Origin: Rhodospirillales bacterium
Lineage (GTDB): Bacteria > Pseudomonadota > Alphaproteobacteria > Rhodospirillales > Defluviicoccaceae
Direction: 5' to 3'
Assembly (NCBI GenBank): GCA_026125865.1
Contig: JAHCKI010000016.1
Location: forward strand, 1-17,383
DNA length: 17,383 nt
Shown piece after piece: positions 1-7,196 of the stretch. Numbering within the stretch: the stretch's first letter is position 1; each line of letters opens with the position of its first letter. The notes under the pieces were generated by a model. The model worked only from the letters and a program-made list of their open reading frames with translations. It was not told where the DNA came from and made no database searches. The translations under genes were made by a program, and so were the position numbers.

Positions 1-149
1 ACTGAAAATCAAGTAATTGTTTATTGGTGCCTGGAATGCCCCTGCGAAGCAGGAAAAAAGATGGGTCGTAACAGAATGACCGGTTTCGCTGATATTGTAT
101 TTCCGCTGCTTGAGACGCACGGAAGATTTGACGGCGAGCTGTTACGTCA

Positions 150-2861
150 ATGAATCCGTTCGATGAAATTCTCGATAAGTCGTTCTTGTACCTTGATGCC
201 GACCGTGAAATGGCGTTGGCGTCCATTGGCAATGCGGTGGAGCAAGGGCAAGGGGTGGCGCTGTGCATCGGAAGTTCGGGTATCGGCAAGACGGCCATTC
301 TCACCTACCTGGCGGAAGATCTGGTCGCCAGGGGCTGTATTGTCGCCAATGACGGACAGATTCTGACGTGTCGACCGACGCTGACCTTTGACGAAATCGA
401 GGAAATCGTTCGGCAATCAAGCGCGGTCGACGAGAAACCATCGGCGCCGGAAGTCGATCGCGCCTACCCGATGCGCGCCTTGCTAGTGGATGACATCGAA
501 CGGCTTTCCACTGTTGCCCTCGAGCACTTGTCAAATTGGTGGCGCGAGACGGCACCTTTGCGCGAAACCATGACCCTGGTCGCCACCGCCGAGCGTAAGC
601 GGACGAACGCCTTCGCGCCATCGACCATCGAAGCCGTGGAAGCCGCCGCGGATGTCCGTTTGACCTTGAAGGCAATGTCGCGGACCGACACCGAGGCCTT
701 GATCCAACATCGCTTGGCGGCCGCCGGCTATCAGGAGACGGCGCTGTTTACGCCTTCGGCCCTTGATCAGGTTGCGTTCTACGGCCGCGGCAATCCTCGG
801 AGGATTTTGCAACTTTGCCGGGCAGTGTTCGCCCTGGCCCATGCGCAAGGCGACGTTCCGGTATCACCCGAGTTGGTCAAGACGTGCGCCCACGAGGTCT
901 TTCTTCCCCCTCGGCTGAAAGACCTGGCACGCTCGACACACCACCACGAGTTCGATGCCGACGCAACGAACTCTTTTTTCCGAAGCACCCACCACTCATC
1001 GCTCGACTTCGGCTCGACGCCGGTTTCGCAAAATCCGCTGATCGAAGAACCCGGCATGCGGCATGACGGCAACGGCTTGGCACCGAGCACCGCCGATTCC
1101 AATCCCGATCATACGGATGACACGGACGACACCGTTGTTGCCGCGCCCATGCCTGGCGGTATTGCATCAGTCGCGGAACCGCCGACCAAACGCCCTGGCT
1201 CGTCTCGTCCGCGCATCGTCTACGCGCTCACTGGCGTAGCCTTCGCCTTGGGGGTATTTGCCGGTGTGGCCGGTACTTTTTTGCGGAACGATGATGATGG
1301 GACAGCCGCTCGCGCGAAGGCGGAAGCCGAACGCGAGCAAGGCGCGAATAAGGCACCCGAGACCGAAACCAAGAGCGACGAGCAAGCCCACGCCGAGCGG
1401 GTTGCGATGGCTGAGCGCATGGTCGCCGAAGCTCTAAAGAAAGAGGAAGCGGCGGAAGGGGCGGAAGCGGCCGACGCGATGGAACCCGTCGGGGACGCCA
1501 CCGGTTCCGACGCGGCTTCGACGACGACCGACGGCGCCGTTGAAAAAGACCGTACCAAAGACATCGTGGAGGTCGAAACCGGCGCGGGAACCCCATCTTC
1601 CTTGGAAAAGACAGCTTCCTTGGAAGAGAAAACCGTGATCGCGACAACCGCGGATCCATCCGTCGAACCCGCCGGCCGGCAAGAAACTGAGCCTCAATTG
1701 GCGACGGCACACGAAAACACGGCGGACCAACGGGAAGCGAGCGATACGGTGCCGGAGGCATCTTTGCCGGATGGGCGTTCCGCGCATGATGGACGACTGT
1801 CCACTTCGACGGTAGCCGCGCCGGAAACACGGCCGGTCACCGTGGCGGAGAACGAAGCGGCGGCGGAAGAAGCAGCGACGGAAGAAGCAGCGACGGAAGA
1901 AGCAGCGACGGAAGACTTGGCCGAGGAAGAAGTGCCCGAGAAAGAAGTGGCAACGGAAGAAACCGCCGGAGAAGCGATCGTCGCGGACGCGAGGACGGCC
2001 CCGTCTCAACCCGACGAGCCGACACCGGATTCATCCAATTCGGAAGCGGTCGGCGAGATGGCGACAATGGCCGGCGGCAGCGAAGTCCCCGTCCCGCTTC
2101 CAGCGTCGAACGCAGCGATTTCCGAACCGGCGGCACCCATCCCGGAGCCGGCAACGGTGGTCACATCGTCGCAAACGCAACCGGTAGCACCTATCGACGT
2201 GGAGACACTCCCGACCGCCGAGACGATACCGGAATCCCGCCGCCCCGTCACAACCGGGGCCAGGGCAACAAACACTGAGGCCTCGGACAAAACAGCGGTT
2301 GCGATCGAGAACACCGTCGACACACGGGCGCCTGCACCCACGCCTGCTTCGGATCGAGAAAATGCGGGAGATACCGGTTCCCCGCCGGACACGATTGTCG
2401 CATCGCTCCCGGCGGATGCCGGAATTGCGACGCCAACCGGGCTCTCGGAGACCGAGCAAGAAGAGACGTTTGTCTATGACCCGCGCGTTCGCACGGCTCA
2501 GTTATTGCTGGCACAACTTGGCTACAAGCCCGGCCCCGTCGACGGATATGAAGGGAAAAAAACCGAGGCCGCCATCCGCTTGTTTCAGCGATCAAAGGGC
2601 ATTGCCGAAACCGGGAGCGTAACGGATGGCCTTATCGTGGCCTTGAGAAAGGAACTGGTACCGAGAAACGAACCGGCACCAGTGGCAAGCGCTCCGATTG
2701 TCGAAGAAACGAAGCTAATCGAAGCAGACACGACAAGAACGGAGGAAGCGGAAACCGACTTCTTTCGTGAATGCTCGCGACAGCAAAAACAATGGATCTA
2801 TGTCGAAAGCCTTGGACGGTACATATTCTGTAAGCGATTTCAATTTAACCCGACACGTTGA
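150..2861 (+). CDS. ExeA/GspA-like AAA ATPase with long periplasmic spacer and peptidoglycan-binding domain
   Basis: The 903-residue protein has the ExeA/GspA layout. A cytoplasmic AAA ATPase comes first, with Walker A GSSGIGKT at 41-48, Walker B LLVDDIE at 111-117, and a sensor-like GRGNPRRI at 212-219. One transmembrane helix lies at about 356-378, and a PG_binding_1-like domain at about 779-838 (LLLAQLGYKPGPVDG, then a TEAAIRLFQ helix). In ExeA the ATPase energises insertion of a complex through peptidoglycan, and the same kind of role is inferred here. The spacer of about 400 residues between helix and PG domain is rich in Glu, Ala, Thr and Pro and far longer than in ExeA. It contains three perfect EEAAT repeats. 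The tail (about 868-903) has two Cys and is aromatic. No strong ribosome site precedes the ATG. No secretin or other secretion gene is in the window, so the partner is unknown. Confidence is high for the domains and moderate for the role. Confidence 0.88.
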   Translation: MNPFDEILDKSFLYLDADREMALASIGNAVEQGQGVALCIGSSGIGKTAILTYLAEDLVARGCIVANDGQILTCRPTLTFDEIEEIVRQSSAVDEKPSAPEVDRAYPMRALLVDDIERLSTVALEHLSNWWRETAPLRETMTLVATAERKRTNAFAPSTIEAVEAAADVRLTLKAMSRTDTEALIQHRLAAAGYQETALFTPSALDQVAFYGRGNPRRILQLCRAVFALAHAQGDVPVSPELVKTCAHEVFLPPRLKDLARSTHHHEFDADATNSFFRSTHHSSLDFGSTPVSQNPLIEEPGMRHDGNGLAPSTADSNPDHTDDTDDTVVAAPMPGGIASVAEPPTKRPGSSRPRIVYALTGVAFALGVFAGVAGTFLRNDDDGTAARAKAEAEREQGANKAPETETKSDEQAHAERVAMAERMVAEALKKEEAAEGAEAADAMEPVGDATGSDAASTTTDGAVEKDRTKDIVEVETGAGTPSSLEKTASLEEKTVIATTADPSVEPAGRQETEPQLATAHENTADQREASDTVPEASLPDGRSAHDGRLSTSTVAAPETRPVTVAENEAAAEEAATEEAATEEAATEDLAEEEVPEKEVATEETAGEAIVADARTAPSQPDEPTPDSSNSEAVGEMATMAGGSEVPVPLPASNAAISEPAAPIPEPATVVTSSQTQPVAPIDVETLPTAETIPESRRPVTTGARATNTEASDKTAVAIENTVDTRAPAPTPASDRENAGDTGSPPDTIVASLPADAGIATPTGLSETEQEETFVYDPRVRTAQLLLAQLGYKPGPVDGYEGKKTEAAIRLFQRSKGIAETGSVTDGLIVALRKELVPRNEPAPVASAPIVEETKLIEADTTRTEEAETDFFRECSRQQKQWIYVESLGRYIFCKRFQFNPTR
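1866..1910 (+). repeat. Three perfect 15-bp tandem repeats in the ATPase spacer
   Basis: The unit GAAGAAGCAGCGACG occurs three times without mismatch and encodes EEAAT in the periplasmic spacer of the ATPase gene. Identical codons in each copy suggest recent slippage or duplication. The unit is a multiple of three, so copy-number change would lengthen the spacer without a frameshift. Confidence 0.9.
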
Positions 2862-2910
2862 TTTCTTTTGAGCACGTTGATCACCTTTGGGTATGCTGTT
2901 TAGAGAAGAG

Positions 2911-2947
2911 ATCCCAAAACACACAAGTATAAAAATCGTTTTGGGAT
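2911..2947. promoter_or_regulatory. Perfect 10-bp inverted repeat just upstream of the FecR-domain gene
   Basis: ATCCCAAAAC (2911-2920) and GTTTTGGGAT (2938-2947) are exact reverse complements around an AT-rich 17-nt loop. The right arm covers the upstream candidate ATG at 2946, and the ribosome site GGAGG (2957-2961) follows at once. It could be a regulator-binding site, an mRNA hairpin that shields the upstream ATG, or part of a terminator for the ATPase gene. No T-run follows, so terminator is the weakest reading. Confidence 0.55.
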
Positions 2948-2972
2948 GAAGAAAACGGAGGTTGTTGGACTG

Positions 2973-4091
2973 ATGAAATTTTTTGGGAAAAGCGGGATTC
3001 GCGGCAACAAAGCAAGCAACAAAAGAATCGCCATTTCGATCTTGGGAGGCTCACTGGTTTTTCTTGCGCCTTATCCGGGAAATAGCGACGCCTTGACGTC
3101 CGTCGAGTCGATTTTCGACTTACCGAATACTGTCGCCTCCATTGATCCGATACCGACGCTCGGCGAACAGGAATGGTTGGTTGTCGATGCCGCGGGCCCC
3201 GTCTTCTATCAGCCAACCTCTGAACGATCACGGCGCCCCTTGTCCCGTGGCGCCATCTTGTTACCAGGCACGCGCATTTTGAACGGTTCCACGGCCTGGA
3301 CGATCATCGCCCGCGGTCAAACGACTGTGGCAATTGCGGCGGACACGAATGTCGGCCTGGCGAATGGTTCGAGTTCCGCGGATGCAATAGATATCGAACT
3401 TGAGATGGGCACGGCGGTATTCAAGATCGAGAGCCGGGATCAACGTCCCTTTATGGTGCGAACGCGGGCGTTCGTTGCGGAAGTGACCGGGACGGAGTTT
3501 GGCGTTACCGCAAGCGCCGCGCAAGTCTCGCTGAGCGTTAGCCGGGGACAGGTTCGGGTGACCCCCACGCAATCGGTATCGGGCGTTGATGTCCTTGCCG
3601 GACAGACCGCGACCATCGGGCTGGGTTTGGCGGCGGCTGTTTCCGTTACCGACACCGTTGCTGAAGCGCGGGCTGGATGGTTGCAACAATTTGCGACAGC
3701 GGGGGGCGGATCCGACGGTTCGCCCGGTGGTGGACCCGGTGGCGATAGCGGCGCCGATGGTGGTGGTGGTTCCGACGGCGACTCGGGTGCGGGCGACGCG
3801 GGTGCTGGTGATGCGGGGGCCGGCGCGGGTGACGCGGGAGCGGGTGATGCGGGAGCGGGTGATGCAGGAGCTGGCGACGCGGGTGCTGGTGATGCGGGCG
3901 CGGGCGATGCAGGCGATGGCGGCGCCGGTGGTGCTGGTGGTGACGGTGCCGGTGGTGCTGGTGGTGACGGCGCCGGTGGTGATGGCGGTGCCGGTGGTGC
4001 TGGCGGTGACGGAGGTGCCGGTGGTGCTGGCGGTGACGGCGGTGCTGGTGGCGACGGCGGTGCCGGGGGCGATGGCGGCGCGGGGGGCTAA
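2973..4091 (+). CDS. Exported FecR-domain protein with Gly/Ala/Asp-rich repeat tail
   Basis: I prefer the ATG at 2973 (372 residues). GGAGG lies 11 nt upstream, and the in-frame ATG at 2946 has no ribosome site and sits in a hairpin arm. If 2946 is used the protein has 381 residues. A basic N-terminus and hydrophobic stretch (RIAISILGGSLVFLAP) end at NSDA, a plausible signal-peptidase site near residue 40. Residues about 109-200 form a FecR domain, with the characteristic AEVTGTEFGV followed by VSLSVSRGQVRV. From about residue 253 to the end the protein is almost only Gly, Ala and Asp, in GAGDA and then GGAGGD units. This is not a classical FecR sigma regulator. It is periplasmic, lacks a cytoplasmic anti-sigma domain, and has no sigma factor beside it. 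The domain probably binds a ligand or carbohydrate at the envelope. It lies 111 bp downstream of the ExeA-like ATPase and may work with it. Confidence 0.85.
   Translation: MKFFGKSGIRGNKASNKRIAISILGGSLVFLAPYPGNSDALTSVESIFDLPNTVASIDPIPTLGEQEWLVVDAAGPVFYQPTSERSRRPLSRGAILLPGTRILNGSTAWTIIARGQTTVAIAADTNVGLANGSSSADAIDIELEMGTAVFKIESRDQRPFMVRTRAFVAEVTGTEFGVTASAAQVSLSVSRGQVRVTPTQSVSGVDVLAGQTATIGLGLAAAVSVTDTVAEARAGWLQQFATAGGGSDGSPGGGPGGDSGADGGGGSDGDSGAGDAGAGDAGAGAGDAGAGDAGAGDAGAGDAGAGDAGAGDAGDGGAGGAGGDGAGGAGGDGAGGDGGAGGAGGDGGAGGAGGDGGAGGDGGAGGDGGAGG
3784..4088 (+). repeat. Coding tandem repeats (GAGDA units then GGAGGD units)
   Basis: About 300 bp at the 3' end of the FecR-domain gene consist of near-identical short repeats. 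A 15-bp unit encoding GAGDA (about 3784-3912) is followed by 9- to 18-bp units encoding GGA/GGD combinations (about 3913-4088). Third-base changes show that the copies have diverged while the amino acids are kept. The unit lengths preserve frame, so the tract can expand or contract without disrupting the protein. The stop codon follows the last unit directly. Confidence 0.9.
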
Positions 4092-4127
4092 CAGAGCAAG
4101 CAAAAAATAGCCATACGAACTCGCCAA

Positions 4128-5474
4128 ATGTACACGGAGGAAGCTTCTACGGCTCGACGGCGCAGGTGTCCGCCGTCGGCCACGAACGGGTTGCTGTGTT
4201 TGGCGGTCTCCGGTGGGGTAGCGGCGGGCGCGATTGTCGCCCCGTCGCTGGATCTTGCCATCGGCGTCAAACTGGCTTTGGTCCTAGCCCTCGTCATGGT
4301 CCCAATTGCCATCGCCGATCTAGCCCTGTTCAAGGTCCACCGACGAGAAAGCACCGGCCTCAAGACACCCGAACAATCATTAAATGAACAAGATCTCGCA
4401 AGGGTCTTGGTCAAGTGTGCGGGATTTTACGGAACTTTACTATGTATTGCGTGCTTGTACTGGGCCTTTCCTCTCTACGACAGTGAGTACTACAAGCCAT
4501 TTTTTGAATTGTTGGCGATAGGCGCTCCGCCAATTCTGATTTGCGCGCCATTTTTTTTCTGGTTTGTCGACCGGCGCATGGTGGCGCCGCGAGATGGGTA
4601 TTGGCATGCGGGCCTGTTGTTTCTGGCAAAGTGGCGGCACGTCGATCTTGGCGAACTCCGCATCCATGCGTTGGGGTGGTTGATCAAGGCATTCTTCCTC
4701 CCCCTGATGATAGGCGAGCTTGCGGTAGCGATGCGATGGCTGGGACGTCATCCCGTGGAAGACGCCTTCAGCCACATTGTCGGTGCCGTTTCCTGGGTCG
4801 CTCAGCTCTCCTTATATGTCGATCTGGCGTTCGTCGCGACCGGATACGTCGTCACTCTGCGCTTACTCGACAGCCATATCCGCTCGGTCAATCCGTTTGT
4901 CCTAGGGTGGGGTGTCGCGCTGATATGCTATCAGCCATTCTGGTCGGTGATCAGCAGCGCCTACCTCCAATACGGAGACAACATCGGTTGGCAGGATTGG
5001 ACGAAGGGAAACCAGGTGCTGATGTATGCCTGGGGCGTGACCATCATCGTGGTTAAGCTGTTGTGGGCGTGGTCTACGGTTGTTTTCGGTTTGCGGTTTT
5101 CCAATCTCACCCACCGCGGCATCATCACCGGCGGTCCTTTCCGGCTGACCAAGCATCCATCCTACATTTGCAAGAACCTGAGTTGGTGGCTCATCTCGGT
5201 GCCATTCATTTCGCAGCAGGGCCCCCTGGAGGCGCTCAACCATTGCCTTCTGTTGTTGGGCGTCAATGCCATTTATTTCGCGCGAGCGCGGACGGAAGAG
5301 AGGCATCTCTCCAGCGATCCCGCTTACGTGGCCTATGCCCTATGGATACGTGAGCATGGCGTGTTTCGCTGGATCGATCACGTCATCCCCTGGCTGGCGT
5401 ACCGGCCCCCCGCCGCGGCAGAACAGGCGTCGATGAAAGACGCCGACAAACCAAGGGTTGCCCTGGCGGAGTAA
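4128..5474 (+). CDS. Polytopic membrane protein with ICMT-like methyltransferase signature
   Basis: The 448-residue protein has about nine or ten hydrophobic segments (for example 21-39, 45-69, 98-116, 124-147, 184-203, 218-247, 256-277, 298-323, 370-386). Its C-terminal part has the two signatures of the isoprenylcysteine carboxyl methyltransferase / phospholipid methyltransferase fold: GPFRLTKHPSY at 336-346 and RARTEERHL at 386-394, followed by a Y-x-x-Y element. These motifs bind S-adenosylmethionine in the family. The N-terminal half is an extra membrane module. The substrate cannot be told; bacterial members methylate lipids or small molecules as well as isoprenylcysteine. The gene starts 36 nt after the FecR-domain gene with no visible terminator, so an operon is likely. 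The ribosome site is weak, and a non-ATG start shortly downstream is possible. Confidence 0.75.
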   Translation: MYTEEASTARRRRCPPSATNGLLCLAVSGGVAAGAIVAPSLDLAIGVKLALVLALVMVPIAIADLALFKVHRRESTGLKTPEQSLNEQDLARVLVKCAGFYGTLLCIACLYWAFPLYDSEYYKPFFELLAIGAPPILICAPFFFWFVDRRMVAPRDGYWHAGLLFLAKWRHVDLGELRIHALGWLIKAFFLPLMIGELAVAMRWLGRHPVEDAFSHIVGAVSWVAQLSLYVDLAFVATGYVVTLRLLDSHIRSVNPFVLGWGVALICYQPFWSVISSAYLQYGDNIGWQDWTKGNQVLMYAWGVTIIVVKLLWAWSTVVFGLRFSNLTHRGIITGGPFRLTKHPSYICKNLSWWLISVPFISQQGPLEALNHCLLLLGVNAIYFARARTEERHLSSDPAYVAYALWIREHGVFRWIDHVIPWLAYRPPAAAEQASMKDADKPRVALAE

Positions 5475-5484
5475 CCGACCCTTA

Positions 5485-5748
5485 GGGTCTGTCAAGGAAT
5501 AAGTGATGCGTTTGGCGGGAGCGATTTTTCGCCAGGGTCAGGAGCGGGCCGTGCGGTGGGGTGTCTCCCCATGAGCGGCCCGCGACGCAGCCCTGGCGAA
5601 AAAGCGCCCCGTCCCAAGGGGATCCTGCGCCATCGGCCCGCTGCCGCGTCGCTCGTCGTCGAATATGCCCAGCATGTCCTTCCTCCTCGCTCCTCACAGC
5701 GGACCGATGGCGCCGGACCAAACGCGTCACTTATTCCGGAACAGACCC
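5485..5748. mobile_element. 264-bp MITE with 31-bp terminal inverted repeats and TTA target duplication
   Basis: The left end, GGGTCTGTCAAGGAATAAGT and onward (5485-5515), matches the reverse complement of 5718-5748 at 27 of 31 positions. TTA flanks both ends (5482-5484 and 5749-5751), as expected for a 3-bp target duplication. An internal inverted repeat (5521-5537 with 5591-5607, 16 of 17) lets the left half fold into a long hairpin. No transposase is encoded, so it would move only with help in trans. Ends starting GGGTCTGT with a TNA duplication recall the IS5 family (IS427/IS1031 groups). That assignment is from memory. The frame of the downstream hydrolase starts inside the element. Confidence 0.8.
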
Positions 5749-6413
5749 TTAGCCCAGGGACGACCCGATCGCTGGTCGTCTACATCGAGGGCGATGGCCG
5801 CGCCTGGCCGTCGCGTCGCCGCCCGCCGCCCGATCCAACGCCGGACGATCCCGTCGCCCTGAAACTGGCGGCCAACGATCCGGCGCCTTCGGTGATCTAC
5901 ATCGCGCGTCCGTGCCAGTTCCTATCGATGGATGCCCTGGCGGCTTGTGACGGCGGCTACTGGGCGGACCGCCGGTTTTCGCCCGAGGTTGTCGACGCCT
6001 TGGGGCAAGCCATCGACGCAGCCAAGACTATGGCCCATGCCGACACCGTCCACCTGATCGGTTTTTCGGGGGGCGGCGTCGTTGCCACCCTGCTCACGGG
6101 CCGGCGGTCGGACGTGGCGTCATTGATCACCATCGCCTCTCCCCTTGATCTCGGCGCCTGGGTTGCCCATCACGGCCTGTCGCCCCTGGATGGATCACTG
6201 GACCCGGCGTTATCGGGCGCTTGCGGGTCCACGGTGCCCCAAGTCCACTTGGTGGGGAGCGACGACGATGTCGTGCCGGCGCAGATCATCCTCGACTACG
6301 CCCGCCGATGCGGGACGACGCCGTTCATTCGGGTCGAGATCAACGATGGCTTCGATCACCAGTGCTGCTGGCTCGAAACCTGGGCGCAACGGGTGACGAC
6401 CTTGCGTCGGTGA
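5556..6413 (+). CDS. Alpha/beta hydrolase with MITE-derived N-terminus
   Basis: Residues from about 73 on form an alpha/beta hydrolase: strand-like LVVYIEGDG, nucleophile elbow GFSGGG with Ser171, an Asp near VGSDDDVVP (237/238), and His268 in DGFDHQ. These would be the Ser-Asp-His triad of an esterase or lipase-like enzyme. Relatives I recall are secreted or lipoprotein hydrolases with a signal peptide before this core. Here that part is missing. Residues 1-64 are translated from the MITE, from a GTG at 5556 or ATG at 5571, are Arg/Pro-rich and resemble no signal peptide. The native frame begins at about residue 65. The protein would be cytosolic or unexpressed, so this may be a 5'-truncated pseudogene. 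The substrate is unknown. Confidence 0.65.
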   Translation: MGCLPMSGPRRSPGEKAPRPKGILRHRPAAASLVVEYAQHVLPPRSSQRTDGAGPNASLIPEQTLSPGTTRSLVVYIEGDGRAWPSRRRPPPDPTPDDPVALKLAANDPAPSVIYIARPCQFLSMDALAACDGGYWADRRFSPEVVDALGQAIDAAKTMAHADTVHLIGFSGGGVVATLLTGRRSDVASLITIASPLDLGAWVAHHGLSPLDGSLDPALSGACGSTVPQVHLVGSDDDVVPAQIILDYARRCGTTPFIRVEINDGFDHQCCWLETWAQRVTTLRR

Positions 6414-6599
6414 GGCTCGATGCCGACATCAGGGATCTCAACTAAAGAAAGAACAACAGAGAACGAATTTCCATCGAAATTTGCTACACCCTGTTGCAAT
6501 TCAGTACGATTTTTACTCGTTTTTTGACCGGTTTTATACAGACGATTCTTCGTTAAGTTGTTGATGTTATGCGAAATGTGTCAAAATCCACGTGGAAAA

Positions 6600-6629
6600 T
6601 GTATGGATTTGTATGCAAATGTATGCAAA
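6600..6629 (+). repeat. Three helically phased TGTATG direct repeats
   Basis: TGTATG starts at 6600, 6610 and 6620, exactly 10 bp apart, with flanking bases partly shared (the last two copies read TGTATGCAAA). One helical turn of spacing would place the copies on the same DNA face, as in a cooperative protein-binding site. The surroundings are AT-rich. No gene starts close downstream, so the function is unclear. Confidence 0.5.
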
Positions 6630-6800
6630 ACGCACCATAACAATTTGATTTTATTGTGATCTATCAAGGATAGAAAAAATCAGTATAATAATAAACCATT
6701 AGGGGTGGCGAACGACGGTTTGCGATCAAGAACATTAATGGGACGTAGGTTCTCACGCTGTTGCGGTCAAGCGCCGATGTTGGATGTCCGTGTCGGCTCG

Positions 6801-6828
6801 CCCTCACCCTCCCGCTTGCGGGCGAGGG
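6801..6828. repeat. GC-rich interrupted hairpin
   Basis: CCCTC (6801-6805) and CCCGC (6811-6815) pair with GCGGG (6818-6822) and GAGGG (6824-6828) around a TT loop. GATTTT follows, so it could act as a weak plus-strand terminator, but no gene ends nearby. It resembles common intergenic palindromic repeats of GC-rich proteobacteria. Confidence 0.45.
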
Positions 6829-6941
6829 GATTTTGGCGGCTCCTCGACGTAACAAATGAAATTCGATCGGAAGTCCGAGCCGCGTGTCGATGGGGGATGA
6901 CGGTGCTTTTCGAAGCCCCTCATTCTTGCGTGCGATTGTGT

Positions 6942-7025
6942 GCGCATGAACAAGTCCATGTAAAGACTGGCCTGCCGGCCACCGCCAGGGGCGGCTCCGG
7001 TCTTGACATGGGCTTGCTCCTGCGA
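6942..7025. repeat. 84-bp imperfect inverted repeat (2 x 29 bp)
   Basis: Positions 6942-6970 match the reverse complement of 6997-7025 at 23 of 29 positions, including a CCATGT/ACATGG core. The 26-nt loop contains its own CCGCC/GGCGG stem. The covarying arms suggest either a folded RNA or a palindromic mobile repeat (REP/MITE-like). No coding capacity is seen. Confidence 0.55.
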
Positions 7026-7105
7026 CCTATGGCCATGACAAGTTTGAGGGGGATTTGTGGCCTTTGTTCTGTCCGGTACCTTTCCAAGGGAGGTTTTCTA
7101 AGTTC

Positions 7106-7196
7106 CGTAGCCTGGATTAGCGAAGCGTAATCCGGGGATTCGTCGGTGCCGTGTCGAGATGATGCCCCGGATTACGCTTCGCTAATCCAGGCTACG
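7106..7196. repeat. Perfect 32-bp inverted repeat with 27-bp loop
   Basis: The left arm, 7106-7137 (starting CGTAGCCTGGATTAGCGAAG), is the exact reverse complement of 7165-7196. I recall the core GTAGCCTGGATTAGCGAAGC as a widespread intergenic repeat in proteobacteria, so this is probably a dispersed palindromic repeat rather than a locus-specific regulator. A perfect 32-bp match implies recent arrival or gene conversion. Confidence 0.8.

Noticed and set aside
41..60. CCTGC-GAA-GCAGG hairpin followed by an A-run near the left edge
   Set aside because: A terminator needs T after the stem. On neither strand does the T-run follow the hairpin.
1228..2459. Several long minus-strand open frames opposite the ATPase spacer
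   Set aside because: They are rich in Arg, Pro and Ser as expected from antisense of a GC-rich repetitive coding region. They lack ribosome sites and domains, while the plus-strand frame has a clear domain structure.
3784..4088. Repeats as a CRISPR array
   Set aside because: The units are short, contiguous and in a coding frame with no spacers, and there are no cas genes.
2973..4091. FecR-domain protein as an anti-sigma regulator of iron uptake
   Set aside because: It has a signal peptide instead of a cytoplasmic anti-sigma domain, and no sigma factor or TonB receptor gene is present.
3261..4127. 288-residue minus-strand frame of Thr/Ala/Ser repeats opposite the FecR-domain gene
   Set aside because: It mirrors the Gly/Ala/Asp repeats on the other strand. 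It has no start signal or family, and the plus strand carries a signal peptide and FecR domain.
6705..7130. Plus-strand open frame of 141 codons in the gene-poor region
   Set aside because: It crosses two palindromic repeats, has no ribosome site and shows no recognisable protein features.
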